Part shown: in pieces, positions 36,408-48,408 of the stretch
Layout: the number at the start of each line of letters is the position of its first letter
Position numbering within the stretch: the first letter of the stretch is position 1
NCBI GenBank assembly: GCA_014898415.1
Contig: RCTD01000005.1
Location: forward strand, 124,001-188,000
From: Stromatinia cepivora
Lineage: Eukaryota > Ascomycota > Leotiomycetes > Helotiales > Sclerotiniaceae
DNA length: 64,000 nucleotides
Reading direction: 5' to 3'
Made by a program: the position numbers and the translations under genes
Notes under the pieces: generated by a model
Databases searched by the model: none
What the model was told of the DNA's origin: nothing
What the model saw: the letters and a program-made list of their open reading frames with translations, nothing else

Positions 36408-37274
36408 TCATTGCCAGTGTAGCAAGAATTTATGCTTGGGTCTCACCCAAGTATCTAAGTTGTTATAGAGCCATTCTGGACATACATCAATCCTCTGCCT
36501 GTCACGACCTTCTTTGTCGGCGATTTCGTTTTGGTGTCGTTGTGTGTTTCGAACTACAGCCAAGCCTCTAGTTAAGGAATCAGTTTTTTTCATTGCATCA
36601 CAGCAGTAAAATCCTCTGGATGTATTCCCGAAATACCTTTCAAACCTCGATCGTGATGGTTTGTCCTTCCTGTAATAAAGCTCCGTTGGTTGATTATGAG
36701 TCCAAAGAGCTGTAGTTGACGTGTTCTCGTCAATCCACCCACAGCCATGAGATCCATCAACAGGGCAGACAGCAAGTCCAAAATATAATCCAAAAGGTTC
36801 CTCCCAAGATGGTTTGCCCAAAGCGATCTTTTCTACCTTTAAGTCTTTCAGTTTTGCCATGAGCAGAGTCCATAGGACACCGGGTTGTGCGCAGATAATG
36901 TCTGAAGTTGGATTTACGTAGATGCGGCCCTTATCTAGCTTCAAGCTTTTGACTTGTTCACATACCCCATCCTCGACGCCAAATCCAAGTTTGTAGTGGC
37001 GTAATGCAATACTTCGTGCATTTACATTGACGTGCATGATAGCTGGAACGGGGTTATTGCTGCGGAAGCACAAAAAAGTCCTGACTTCCAAAGATCCGCC
37101 AAATCCTTCAATGGCAACATTAGATCCTGAGATGTGGATTGGCACGATGCGCTCATGGTAACAGACTTCCTCAAATATTATTGTTTCAATATCTCTGGGG
37201 AACCGCTTATGGAAAGGAACCATTTGATTGTTGGCAGTGTCGGTGACCTGGCAAGGCTCTACGTTGGTAGACAT
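36408..37274 (-). CDS. 2EXR-domain protein, intact but divergent (2EXR copy 5)
   Basis: 288 aa, single exon. The first helix is divergent (HKRFPRDIETIIFEEVC, residues 22-38, lacking the usual LPxEl). The rest follows the family: FLCFRSNNPVPAIMHVNVNAR (67-87), IYVNPTSDIIC (118-128), LKVEKIALG (145-153), a Cys/Trp-containing insertion (170-195) and VCPEWLYNNLDTW (254-266). Same strand as copies 3 and 4. The divergence of the KEVTLYTS block (here about LWTHNQPTELYYRK) suggests relaxed or altered selection. Function unknown. Confidence 0.82.
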   Translation of the reverse strand: MSTNVEPCQVTDTANNQMVPFHKRFPRDIETIIFEEVCYHERIVPIHISGSNVAIEGFGGSLEVRTFLCFRSNNPVPAIMHVNVNARSIALRHYKLGFGVEDGVCEQVKSLKLDKGRIYVNPTSDIICAQPGVLWTLLMAKLKDLKVEKIALGKPSWEEPFGLYFGLAVCPVDGSHGCGWIDENTSTTALWTHNQPTELYYRKDKPSRSRFERYFGNTSRGFYCCDAMKKTDSLTRGLAVVRNTQRHQNEIADKEGRDRQRIDVCPEWLYNNLDTWVRPKHKFLLHWQ

Positions 37275-37848
37275 ATTGTCTTTGTATTAAATGCAATTGG
37301 GAAATCCTTCGATATAGTGCTAGGTTAATGTAGTTTTTCTCTCGAGATGTTCTAAATGAAAAAAAGATGTTCGTTGAAAAGTTTGAAGATGAATGAATAA
37401 CCGTGTTGAAATCGATGGGTGCCTAGGTAGAAAGGAGTGGTAGTTAGCATGGGCGTCATCCTCATATCTAATAATTAGTAAGCCAGGTAGTAGAAATTGA
37501 AATTTAATGTCATCCAAGGAAGGACGTGCAGGTACGGAGTACATGATGTAAAATAAACTTTTTACCAAACAACTTAGCCCCAATAGTAAATGGAGTAACT
37601 ATCGTGAAGTAGTCCTCTTTTTGATTTTACTTCTAACTTGAACCAAAAGTAGCTTATGAAATGGAATTTTGTTGTGAAAACTGAAATAGATATTATGGGA
37701 AATGTTGAAAAGCAGAGTGCTTCTCAGGCAAGGTGACTTTATTCTTTCTTAAATGTATAAGGCTACTGTAGTGACGCACTAGTCCAGTCGAAGTATCTTC
37801 TTCATTGGGGCAAATAAATTTGGTAATTCGCCAGTAAATAATCCATGC
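37275..37848. other. Upstream region of 2EXR copy 5
   Basis: No gene recognised; presumed promoter region for the minus-strand gene. Confidence 0.45.
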
Positions 37849-38076
37849 TAAGTCAAGCACCCTAGTTTCCGACCACCCCCTCATTCCAACCATCATTTTA
37901 CACCAAAAACCATGATTTTCATTTATTAATAACTTTACAATAAATCAATATAATTGATTAAAAATTTTCTATAGATATTAATCCGTTTTAAAGATTTCAT
38001 AATTTTAGATTCATTCTTGATTGAAATATTAAATATTTAAATTTCAGATTTCAGATTTCAATTTATATATGATTTA

Positions 38077-38242
38077 TATTAACTTTTGATGCAGGAAGTA
38101 ATAGTATTGTTGATTATATAGGTTGAATTAAGGATCTATTATTTTAATAGAAGTAGAATTGAGATTATTCCTAAATATGGTTTATATATTATTATAATCA
38201 TATAATTTTAATTTTAATCCTATAATAATTTCATTTCTAATA
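38077..38242 (-). repeat. 3' LTR of copia family A copy 1
   Basis: 166 bp, TATTAACTTTTGATGCAGG ... CATTTCTAATA on the plus strand. Differs from its partner mainly by transitions. Confidence 0.88.
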
Positions 38243-38299
38243 CTCCTTTATTGAGGATATTCTATTTGATTTTTTTAAACTACTAATTCTAATATTTTC

Positions 38300-41200
38300 T
38301 TGAATCTTTTGAAAGCAATTCTTGTACAAAACTTTGTTATTTCGTTGGTAATTATATTGTATATATTGATATAACTAATAATGATTTTCTTTTTTTTATC
38401 AAATCCTTGTTAAAATGATAATTGATATTTATATATTTGAATTGTTTATATAAATATAAATTCTTAGTTAAAGCTAAAGCACCCTGATTATCATCAAACA
38501 TTTGAATTGTATTTCTGTTCTTTTTAATATAATTTGATTTAAATAAATCTTTGAGTATTTATATAATCTATTTTTTTGTTTGATGAATATTATTATTGTA
38601 ATATATTTTGATTCCGTATTAAAGATAACTATAAATATTTGTTTTTTATTAATCTACGATATAAAACTTTTATAAAATATTATAACTCCTTTTGAAATAC
38701 TTTTCTGATTATATTTATTATTAGTTCAATTTATATCTATATATATTTTTATTATATTATTAGATATATTATATTTTTTATAAATATCAGATTGTATTTT
38801 CTTTGATTCGAATTCTAGTTTCTATTTAATTATTGATTGTAGATATCATATTAGATTTTTCAAAGCTATAATATAATATTTTATTGGTTTTGTTATAAAT
38901 TGTGAAAATCTTCCAATTGAGAATATTATATCTAATCGAATGTATATTATTAAATAAATTATATTTTCTATTCATTATTGATATTTATTTATATTTATTA
39001 GTTCATTATTGTTGATTGTTAATCGGAGATAGGTATAATCTATTATTAATAATTTCTTGGTTTGATATTATCTATATATAATACTGTATTTGGTTAGTAT
39101 AGTATCGAAATATTCTTTTTAATTTATAATTAATATATATACTTTTCTATTACAAATAACTTTAATATTTAGGATTTTACTAATTTCTTTTAAATTCTTA
39201 ATATTAAAACAAACTGATAACTTTTCATCGAATTAAATGATTTATAATAATATATATAATATAATAATGATATTATCGATATATACCAATAATATTATAT
39301 TACAATCTTTAGATATATACAAATATGGGTTTATCAAATTTTATATAAAGTTTATATTTAAAAGCTTTTTCTTCAATAGTAAACTCCAATCCCTTTTAGT
39401 TTATTTCAAATTATATAAACTTCATAAGATTTGTAGTATATATTCCTTTTCGATTTTGATATTTCAAAATAATTCGAAATAGATTTCTTTTTTCAAATAC
39501 AATTCAATAAAAACATTTTTGATATCGAAATATAAGCATTCCAAATTTTCCTTTACAATAATAATTAAAAATAATTTGAATATATTTAGTTTTATTATTA
39601 ATACAAATGTTTCGTTGTAATCTTTTTTAGTATTTGATTGAATTTTTGAATTATTAATCTTGTTTTGAATTGTTCTATTTTATTATCCTTTGTTTTAATT
39701 GTAAATATTCATTTTATCGAAATTAGATTATTTTTTTTAAAGAATATATATTTTTTCCAAGTATCATTTTGAATCAAAAATATAATTTCCTTTTGAATAG
39801 TTTCCTTCTATTTTTCAAAGTATTTTTGATCTGATATTACTTTTTTATAAATTCTTAATATTTTGATTCCCAAAACTTTTTTGGTTGGATATATTATATT
39901 TTCTATATTATTTATATTTATCAACGAAATTATAAAATTTGAAACGATTTTGTTTTTGATATAAGGATTCATTTTGTAAATGATTGGAATTGTAATTATA
40001 GTATATTCTATACTTTCTTAAGTTTTGATTTATATAGATATTACAATCAATATTTTTATAATTTTACTTTCTTATTCTCTTTTAGGATTTTGTTTTATAT
40101 CTCTTTTTCGTTTTCGTATTAGATATCTTAAGGGTTCGTTTTCAAGGTTTATTGTATCCTTTTGTTTGGTTTCAAATGATTATAGATTTACTTTATTTTT
40201 TGATTTTATTGAAATGGATTTATCAACAAAATTTAAGATGATTTTAAATTTTGTTTCCAATTCAGATTCAGGATTTGTAGAAATTGATTCTTAAACTGGA
40301 ATTTTTAGAATAATAGATTCGATATCTAAAATATCTTTGGAAAAAGATTCTTGATTTATTTTTTGGATATTGTTATCTTTATTTTTATTATATATTAATA
40401 TTGATGTATCTAATTTATTTGATTTCAATTCAACAATTGGGGTGTTTGGTATAATCATTAAATTTAATATAATATTTGCTAAAGAGAATGTTTGAAATAA
40501 AAATGATATAAATATTGCATTTAATATTGAAGATGGAGAAGGTATCGAAAATAAAGAAGGTATTTTGTTTGTTGTTAATCTACCACGAAATCTTTGATTT
40601 GCTTTTATATTTTTTGTTCTTTATAGATCTAATTCATAATTTCTTAATTTAAAATCCAAATCTCTTTTCGATAAGATTCATTTATAATTATTTTGTTTAA
40701 TCGAAATGTATAGTTTAGTTTGAAGAATATATTTTGAGTATTCTAGGAATATACTAACTTTCGAAATATCCTGCAATTTGTTATATCTTTATTTTTTCGG
40801 AATAATTTTGGGATTGATATAAATGTAACATTTGTTTTTTTAGATTTTGTATATCTTTATATCTAATACTATATTTGTAAAAGTTTTTATAAAGGATTGA
40901 TCTATTTTATTTATATTAGGATCAATATTAATACAATTTTTGATATAAGTATCATATTTTATAATTTCGTTCCAAAATTTTAATAATAATCCAATTTCTT
41001 TTAGTATTGTTTTTATATCTACCTTTATAATCTTTATATTCTATTCTATAAGTCTGTTTTGATATAAAAAAAACAATTGTTATAATTTCAGATTATATAT
41101 TTAATAACTATTTACGAATAATTTATAAAAATTTCAATATATTATCAATTCTGGTTACAATAATCTTTTCTCCAATAACCAATTCCATATTTTTTTTTAA

Positions 41201-43370
41201 ATTTTCAATATTTGAATTATATTATTTTTTTATTTAAATAGTATAATCCAATTTATTTTTATATAATTATTAATGATCAATATGAAATAACAATTTCCTC
41301 GAATCGATTTTGGGAATGATTTTGCAATATCGAAATATATAAATTCGAATCTCTTTGATTTGTACGGATTCAATTGCTTTGGAATACGATTGATCACCTT
41401 GGTGAGTATATATACTTTGTAGATATCTAATTCAATTGGAACCTTTATTAGCTTGACTATATTAAATATTTTGTGTAGATTCTTGATCTTATTTGAATCT
41501 AGATAATTGAATCTTTGATGTTATAATAGATATCTTTTTTTCTTCTTGAATATTAATTCATTATCGATACCTTTGATACCATTGATTATCTTTGAAAAAA
41601 AGTCTTTTTCCTGATCATTTTGATATATACTTGAACAAAAAACTATATCCTTGTATCCTTTGGTTATATATAAAACTATGTATATTTTGTTTTGTATTTT
41701 AGTACAAATAATTTTCTTATTATTCTTCTTGAAATATATATAATAAAAGTTGAATTCCTTTTGTAGTTTTATTTCGTAGATCCTTTTTCCTAATAACAAA
41801 TTTACTTCTAATTCTGATATATATAATATATTTGAAAGTAGCATTTTAGAATCATCTTCGTATATCATATTTATTAAACCCCAATAACAACAATATATCA
41901 TTCTCTTATCAACTTTTATCCTTCGTTTGATAATAAAATCTATTGATCTAAATAATAAAGGTTTATCAAATATATATAAAGAAACATTTATATCGGTATA
42001 TTATTTACTAAGGGAAATCTTATTAATAGTTTCTTTTATCAAATTATAATTTTCTTTTATTATATCCTTAATATCAGAATCTGATTCAGAAATATTATTA
42101 ATAAGGTATATTTAATCTTTCTTGTTGAAATAAATCTTCTTTGGATTTGATAATCCCCTTCTTTTTTAATAACAAAAATAATTATAAAGGAGTTTATTGG
42201 TTTGTATTAAATATAGGCAATTTTGTATATAATGATCTTTCTTTTGATACAGATCGTAAATATTATTTGAGATTTCGAAATCTGATTTTTAATATCAAAA
42301 AGTATACCTAAATCCTTTCTCAATTTATATTCATTTTGATCCATCCTTAAAACAAAGTTCCTTAGTTTGCAAATACTTGATCTTATTATCAATATTAAAG
42401 TTGATTTGGATATTCAATATATTTATTATTTTTAATAATCGATTAGAAGATTACATATTAAAATCAAGAATAAGATAATATTTTGATATACTGATCAACA
42501 GTTTTCGTTTGTAATTCCTAATTTTCTTTTATACTTTTTCAGTTTGTTCTAAACTTCGATAATAATTATATTAAAATGAATATCGAATTGAAATTTGAAG
42601 TTCTAAATCATTATTATATATGTATTAGTTATAATTGTATTAACTCTAATATATTTCGATTTAAAATATCTCCAAAATATATATACTATTGAATATTTGT
42701 CGATGAAAATTTCATTGTTATTATTAAATATTATACAAATATACAATAATATATTCGCTTCGTTCTTTAAGTATTCCGATTTCAATTTGATATTGTAATA
42801 TATACAATTATTGATTTCGTAGATAGATATTATATTGGATCCTGTAATCTATATATATTCGTTTAATATTTGATTAATTGTATAAAACTATTCTTTTTTT
42901 TTTCAATTATATTTTCGTTTATTTGAATCATTGTTTATAATTATTTTAATTGAGCTTCGAAAAATTGTTTGATTTTGATATTGTAAAAGTTTCTTATTGT
43001 TTGATAGATATCGAAAATAATTTTTAGGTTTTTAAGATGATCTTAAAAAATGTATAGTAAATAGATTTAGAATAATAAAAAAATATAAAAATAAAACAAT
43101 AAGAAAATTCGTAAAATTGTATTATAATATATTTTCTTATAGCTATACAAATTTGCTTTTCGCTTTTATTATAATTCTGTATCAGTATTATATAGATTGT
43201 TTTCCGTTTTAGCCTGTAATATTGTGAATTATAAATTGTATTGTTGTATTTCAATTCTATTTTAATAACATTATATAAAAATTTTGATTTTCATTTTATT
43301 TCATCCCTACTAATTATACTAATCTTTTTTCGACTTGCTTTGTTTTCTAATCATTATTATACAACCAGAT
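38300..43370 (-). pseudogene. Copia polyprotein remnants
   Basis: Reading the minus strand from high to low coordinates. GAG-pre-integrase at 41901-41521 (ILYISELEVNLLLGKRIYEIKLQ). Integrase at about 41420-41290 (KVINRIPKQ..., then YFDIAKSFPKSIRGNCYFILI). Reverse transcriptase around 39700-38900, with the catalytic box near 39270 reading YIDN instead of YIDD. RNase H near 38520-38430 (DNQGAL..., NLYLYKQFKYINISYHF). Apparent plus-strand frames in this interval are antisense shadows. Confidence 0.8.
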
Positions 43371-43379
43371 CTTATAATT

Positions 43380-43545
43380 TGTTAATTTTTGGTATAGGAA
43401 GTAATAGTATTATTGACTATATAGGTTAAATTAAAAATTTATTATTCTAATAGGAGTAGAATTGAAATTATTCCCAAATATGGTTTGTGTATTATTATGA
43501 TTATGTGATCTCAATTCTAATTCTATGATGGCTTCATTTCCAACA
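43380..43545 (-). repeat. 5' LTR of copia family A copy 1
   Basis: 166 bp, TGTTAATTTTTGGTATAGG ... CATTTCCAACA on the plus strand. Confidence 0.88.
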
Positions 43546-44128
43546 ATTTATATATAAATTTAAAAAATACTAAAAGCTTGAATAACTTTTCAATAAAAAT
43601 AATTAAAAATAAATTTTTTTTGGAATCTTTAAATGATATCATAAAATAAATCAAATGATTATATATAATAATTTATTAATAATCTTTTATTATCAATTAT
43701 AAAAAAAATTAAATCAAATTTTATATGAAATAAAATATAAATATCAATAAAAGATCATCTTAAAATAATCAATTTTGACAATTAGATTTTTTTATGAAAT
43801 ATAATTTAAAGATTTTATAAAAATCGATATTTTATTTTTAATTATTTTTATTTAAAAAAATTACTTAAGATTTTTTTTAATTTTTTAATTTGTATACAAA
43901 TTATATATAAATTAAAAATCGAAAATTCAATCTTTAATATTTTAATAAAAAAATCACGAAAAATCTGAAACTTTTAGAATTTATTTATATTTATATAATG
44001 GATGTATAATCAAAATTTTATTGAATTAGATTTATAATTAAAAAAATTAAAAATATAAAAAATCATGATTTTTAGTGTGAACGATGGCCGGAAAGTAGAG
44101 ATGGTCGGAAACTAGAGTGCTTGATTTA

Positions 44129-45281
44129 ATCTGTATGTGGGGTGTGTAGAATGTGAAAGAGAGACGATATTAGATTAATTGTACAGGTCTAAAAATTACA
44201 AGCAGTCCAGATCCCTCGTCTCCACCACAGAAAATCCAGTTATGGGTGATGATTTGTATGCTATTGTAATGTATCTGCCTGTAATCATATAGGAGTATTA
44301 TATTCGTATGATGTCTTATAATTGTATATTTTATATTTATGAGACTCTCTAATAAGTTATTAAATCACTTAATAATATTAGCCGAACCAATGATTAAATG
44401 AGCACGTGATATATTAACAATATTATTATATATTATTAAATTTTATTATCATATGAAAATGCGATCATATATCATATCAAATCGATTTATAATGGAATAG
44501 AATGAAATGGAAGCGTATAGATCTTTCTTATTTACTGGATTAAATATTATTGGTTATTATTTCTTTTTATTATATAAAATAATCTTATGAGATTCGATTT
44601 AAATTGATCTTATTTATAAGCATAGAATATACTAGAATTTCATTATAAACTATAAATATGAAGATTTTCTTTAAAGAATTCTTCGAAAAATCAAGCAGAA
44701 AAAGCAATAAAAACCTTATTATATATTATTCTGACTTCAAATTCATTACTATATTCGATTTACCCTATTAAGTCTAAATACGACTAAGTCTTCTACTACT
44801 ATAATAAATAATATCTTTATTATTATTATAATAAATATTATTTATTATCCGATTAACCACCTCCAAGAATATTGAAAGGATTTCGCCGGCTATATATATT
44901 CCAAACGAGTAATAAAATCTCCAAAATCAATTGCAATAGCAACACCCTTAATGTGCTCTAGGGAACTTGGTAGATTCTGGTAACTGATGGTGTGGTGATA
45001 ATCACAAGCATCTTATGATCTGTCATATCATACTTTGATACAATCATTCATGGTAGTTTGACTTGCATATATAAAGACTCAGAAGGGTGGGAGGAGGACC
45101 ATCAGAAATTTGATCACATATTGCACAATACTAATCTCAAGATAATAGTCAAGTAAAAAACCTTAATATTAAAATTCCTCGGATTTATGTACTCAATAAG
45201 CAATCTCGAGTAGAACTGTTCGCTACCAAGTCATCTCATGAAGATAGAAGACCGCAGGCAAAAAAGCGTATCTATACCAAT
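44129..45281. other. Intergenic, no gene recognised
   Basis: Mixed composition with an AT-rich middle (44300-44900). No reading frame or inverted termini recognised. Confidence 0.45.
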
Positions 45282-45290
45282 ATATCTGTT

Positions 45291-45952
45291 CCAGGCCATT
45301 GCGCAATATTGACATTCCGAAATCAACTTAGTCCATTTCGGAATGAACTAACTTATTGGCCAATACCCTAACCTATTCACCAATGAGTTTGATTTTGGAA
45401 TAAACTAGGGTATTTCGAAATATACCCATATATAATAAAATTGAAACTATTCATAAATGAGTTAGTTTATTCATAAACATTTTTCATACCCCACTATACT
45501 AATTCAATAAATAAATTAAGATTTACAATGAATTAAAATCTATAAGAATTCAAAATCTATAAAAATTCAAGATTTATAAAAAAAAGCTTCAACATTATTT
45601 GTTTATTTTATATAATAATTTCAATTATGATTTTTATATTAATTAAACAAAAGAAAAAAGTGACGATGAGATTAAAAACGATGATGATGAGGTTGAAAAT
45701 AATGACGATGAAGTTGAAAATACAGACGATAACAAAATTTTATACCCTTCCCCCTTTATATTAATATATATACTAGTTTATTAATTAATGAATTAGAATA
45801 TTGAATATATTATTTTTGTATAAATTTAATTCATTTATAAATACCTTAATTTTTTCCAATTTCGATATCAATTAGCTCATTTCGCAATCTAATATATTTC
45901 AGAATAAACTAAGTTGATTTCGGAATATCGAAATTGCGCAATGGCCCGGAAC
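45291..45952. mobile_element. Small inverted-repeat transposon (MITE), family distinct from the hAT elements
   Basis: The left end CCAGGCCATTGCGCAATATT is matched by the right end ATTGCGCAATGGCCCGGAAC, with shared inner blocks TTCCGAAATCAACTTAG / CTAAGTTGATTTCGGAA. ATATCTGTT flanks both sides (45282-45290 and 45953-45961), suggesting a 9-bp (Mutator-like) or slightly shorter duplication. The ends are uncertain by a few bases because GTTCC recurs at the junction. About 662 bp, no transposase; internal GATGA/GTTGAAAA repeats at 45661-45735. Confidence 0.68.
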
Positions 45953-46249
45953 ATATCTGTTCAACAAAATATTCCCTATTTACAAATCATATAACAAGCA
46001 TGCTATTCATGCTACTGTTGCGATCATTCTGCAACGAAACAGGAAGTCTATACAGTCACATAGCCGCAAACTCATGTACCCCAAATCCTCTTAAATCCAA
46101 TGCTGCCTATTATGCCAGCTCCACCAATCGGATTCTCCCGGAAACAAATCCGTCAACTACTTTCCCCTGACTGTATCCCTTGTCTACTTTTAAAGAATCC
46201 AACAAAGGAAGAGATATATCCGCTAATGAAAGATGTCGCCGCCCTCGCC

Positions 46250-47182
46250 AAAGATGCTACCTGCATATCTTTACTCAAATGCCATTTGAGCTTTCGTGTG
46301 GGTGCTTTCCAATCGTCCACGCCGTTGACGTTGTCGTAAAGTCATTGGGGACAGTCAAGAACCTTCCTCTGCTGCCAGCCATTGAACTCAGCCTCCCTTT
46401 TCGCATCTCTCTGCTCTTTCTGAGATTTGAGTAGTTCGTCGATACAAAGAGTGATACTCTCCATGGAGTGTTCACAGCTTTCCACTTGACGACGTGGAAT
46501 TATGATCGGAAGACTACAGTGGCTGTAGTCTACGAGTGTAAGGGAGGAGCCCAAGGGCAAACCTTCCGTTTGGGTCCAGAGAGTAATCTCTTTGATATGT
46601 TCGGTCAACCAATCTAGTCTCCTCGGAGTGATTAAAGCGATTGGAGTGGCAACTTGATGTGCTTGGTAGTTGACCCAACGATCTGCTTCCCCTCTATATG
46701 CTTCTCCAGAAGAGTAATCACTCAAAGCAATCTTCTCAACCTTCAAGTCTCGCATCTTGTCCACGAAAACTCTTTGACTTTCCGCCCTCCACATGGGCAT
46801 AGGATAGATGATGTCGCATCCTGGACGGAAGTAAATCTGGCCTGTTGCGTAGGGGTGCTGCGCGAGGTCAGGGAACTGCTCTGCAACACCGAATGCAAGT
46901 GTGTGATGCTTCAACACGGCTTCACGGGCGTCATGGCACACGTGCATCATCTGTGGAAAAGGATTACCACTCCTGAAGGCGTAGATGCGGGTTGTTCGTT
47001 TCCTCCGCTGATATTGTCTTCTCTATTGTATGAACAGGAATGTCGCGTTCGTGACCTGATGCAAACCCCCAGATCATGTGCTGGATTTCGGCAGGGAGCT
47101 TTCCAAACTTCTCAAATATAGTTGCGGGAGATCGCGCCGCGATCAAGGCTTGGTCTTGGGAGATAGCTGATGAATTGGACAT
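46250..47182 (-). pseudogene. 2EXR-domain protein, disrupted (2EXR copy 6)
   Basis: Start 47182. FEKFGKLPAEIQHMIWGFA gives the first helix. Around 46985-47000 the frame shifts: the expected block resumes as RIYAFRSGNPFPQMMHVCHDAREAV in another frame. That frame then runs through IYFRPGCDIIYPM, LKVEKIALSDYSSG, HIKEITLWTQ and VLDCPQ, where TGA at 46342-46344 replaces the family Trp of CPQWLYD. The same frame continues as LYDNVNGVDDWKAP to about 46250. One frameshift plus one nonsense codon, composition otherwise normal, so the gene was lost recently or has been mis-sequenced. Confidence 0.78.
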
Positions 47183-48408
47183 CGTTATGCTTTTGCAATA
47201 TCTTTCGACGAGGTTTGTATTCGATGAGTTCCGCGGTAGTTTCTGGACGTTTACAGTTGCAAACGTTCAGTTAAGAAATGAGGCTAATAAAGACTAGTAG
47301 TTAAGTTAGCACAACTGTCTCATATCTAGATATATTGTTGTTAGTGTCGATTGGAATGATATTGGATATGGGTGGAACACTTCGAAAGGGACATTGATGA
47401 AGGAGTTTACTCACTAGAGAGTCTCAATTCAGGTGTAGAGAATGTAAAGATTTCCTTAAGTTCAGTTTGATGTTATGTGAATCTGCCTTAATTGTAAAGG
47501 TTCAGGACGTATTAAGTGTTTTGCAGAGTTTGTGCCTTGTTGCAAACTTGAAATACAGGGTTTGAGGAGGGGGTTTTATTACTACCTTTTATTCATAGCA
47601 CGCGACGCGACTGATGGTCACTGAGCTCAGCTGTTTTAAGCAATTTCCGGGAATACACCCAGTAGACTACTTGATATAAGATAAATTTGAGGTGCTATTG
47701 GCCTAATCAAGCATATAATTAGCTATATATAGTAAAGCATTAAACTTGTACAGTTAATTAACCTCGTTCAAGACTCAGAGCATATTATTTGATACGCTTC
47801 TAGAGAGAGCATCAGAGTACAGTAAGATCTCACTGCTTACAAAGCCATGGGACTTTTGTGCCATTAGCAACGTCATAGTCACATCTGCTGTATTCTATGA
47901 AGAGGTAGTTGCTAGAATTGCACCTTCATCACAAATTGCATTTTCACGAGATAGATTACCAAGGGGCAAAATTTGTAGAGAGCTAATTGATTTACTATTT
48001 ACCGGAAGGAATCAGAACAAACTCCTGGTTTTTCTATTTGTAAGAAAATGAAAAGAAAAGCATAGCCAAAGTCCATCATGACTTGAAATATCAGTAAAAA
48101 GAAATCGATGATCTTTCCGCCATCGTAAATGAAAATAGCCGAAGTTTTTTGATTGCAGACGTCATTGCCCTAATGTCATCCCCCGTCTATTCTGCCCGTG
48201 CGCAGTCTGTCAAGGTTAGAGTTGATTAGTTGCAGGCGTTGGATTAGTAGATAAGAGTACCAAATTGCAACTCATAGAAAGTATTATCACGAACAGTTTC
48301 GACAGAAGCCAGCATCTATACACCTTCTACAGGTATACAATTTACCCGAGCTGTTCACCCAACAATCCGATGCCTGACATTCAAGGCAAATAATCCTTCC
48401 CCGTATGT
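47183..48408. other. Intergenic between 2EXR copies 6 and 7
   Basis: Promoter side of copy 6 and 3' side of copy 7. A short minus-strand frame at 48287-48472 has a Cys-rich end (CLECQASDCW, CRRCIDAGFCRNC) but mostly overlaps the 3' flank of copy 7 and shows no coherent family. Confidence 0.45.

Larger units (their letters stand above)
38077..43545 (-). mobile_element. Complete-length Ty1/copia LTR retrotransposon, RIP-degraded (copia family A, copy 1)
   Basis: 5,469 bp with two 166-bp LTRs and a 5-bp target duplication ATTTA (38072-38076 and 43546-43550). Pol reads on the minus strand with integrase upstream of reverse transcriptase and RNase H, the copia order. A second copy starts at 59395. 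Confidence 0.9.
37851..44126. mobile_element. Fot1/pogo-like non-autonomous element, split by a copia element
   Basis: Inverted termini about 60 bp long. The left begins AGTCAAGCACCCTAGTTTCC (37851) and the right ends GGAAACTAGAGTGCTTGATT (44126). Both are flanked by TA (37849-37850, 44127-44128). The AGTCAAGCACCC terminus resembles fungal Fot1. Without the nested copia element it is about 0.8 kb, too short for a transposase, so it is non-autonomous. Confidence 0.8.

Noticed and set aside
31716..37274. Reading the 2EXR cluster as a heterokaryon-incompatibility or NLR immunity locus
   Set aside because: No HET, NACHT, NB-ARC, ankyrin or WD repeat domain is visible; only the 2EXR domain is supported.
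40025..40294. Plus-strand 89-residue frame (and the similar one at 61345-61674)
   Set aside because: Same position in both copies of copia family A and antisense to its pol region, so a shadow of the minus-strand coding sequence.
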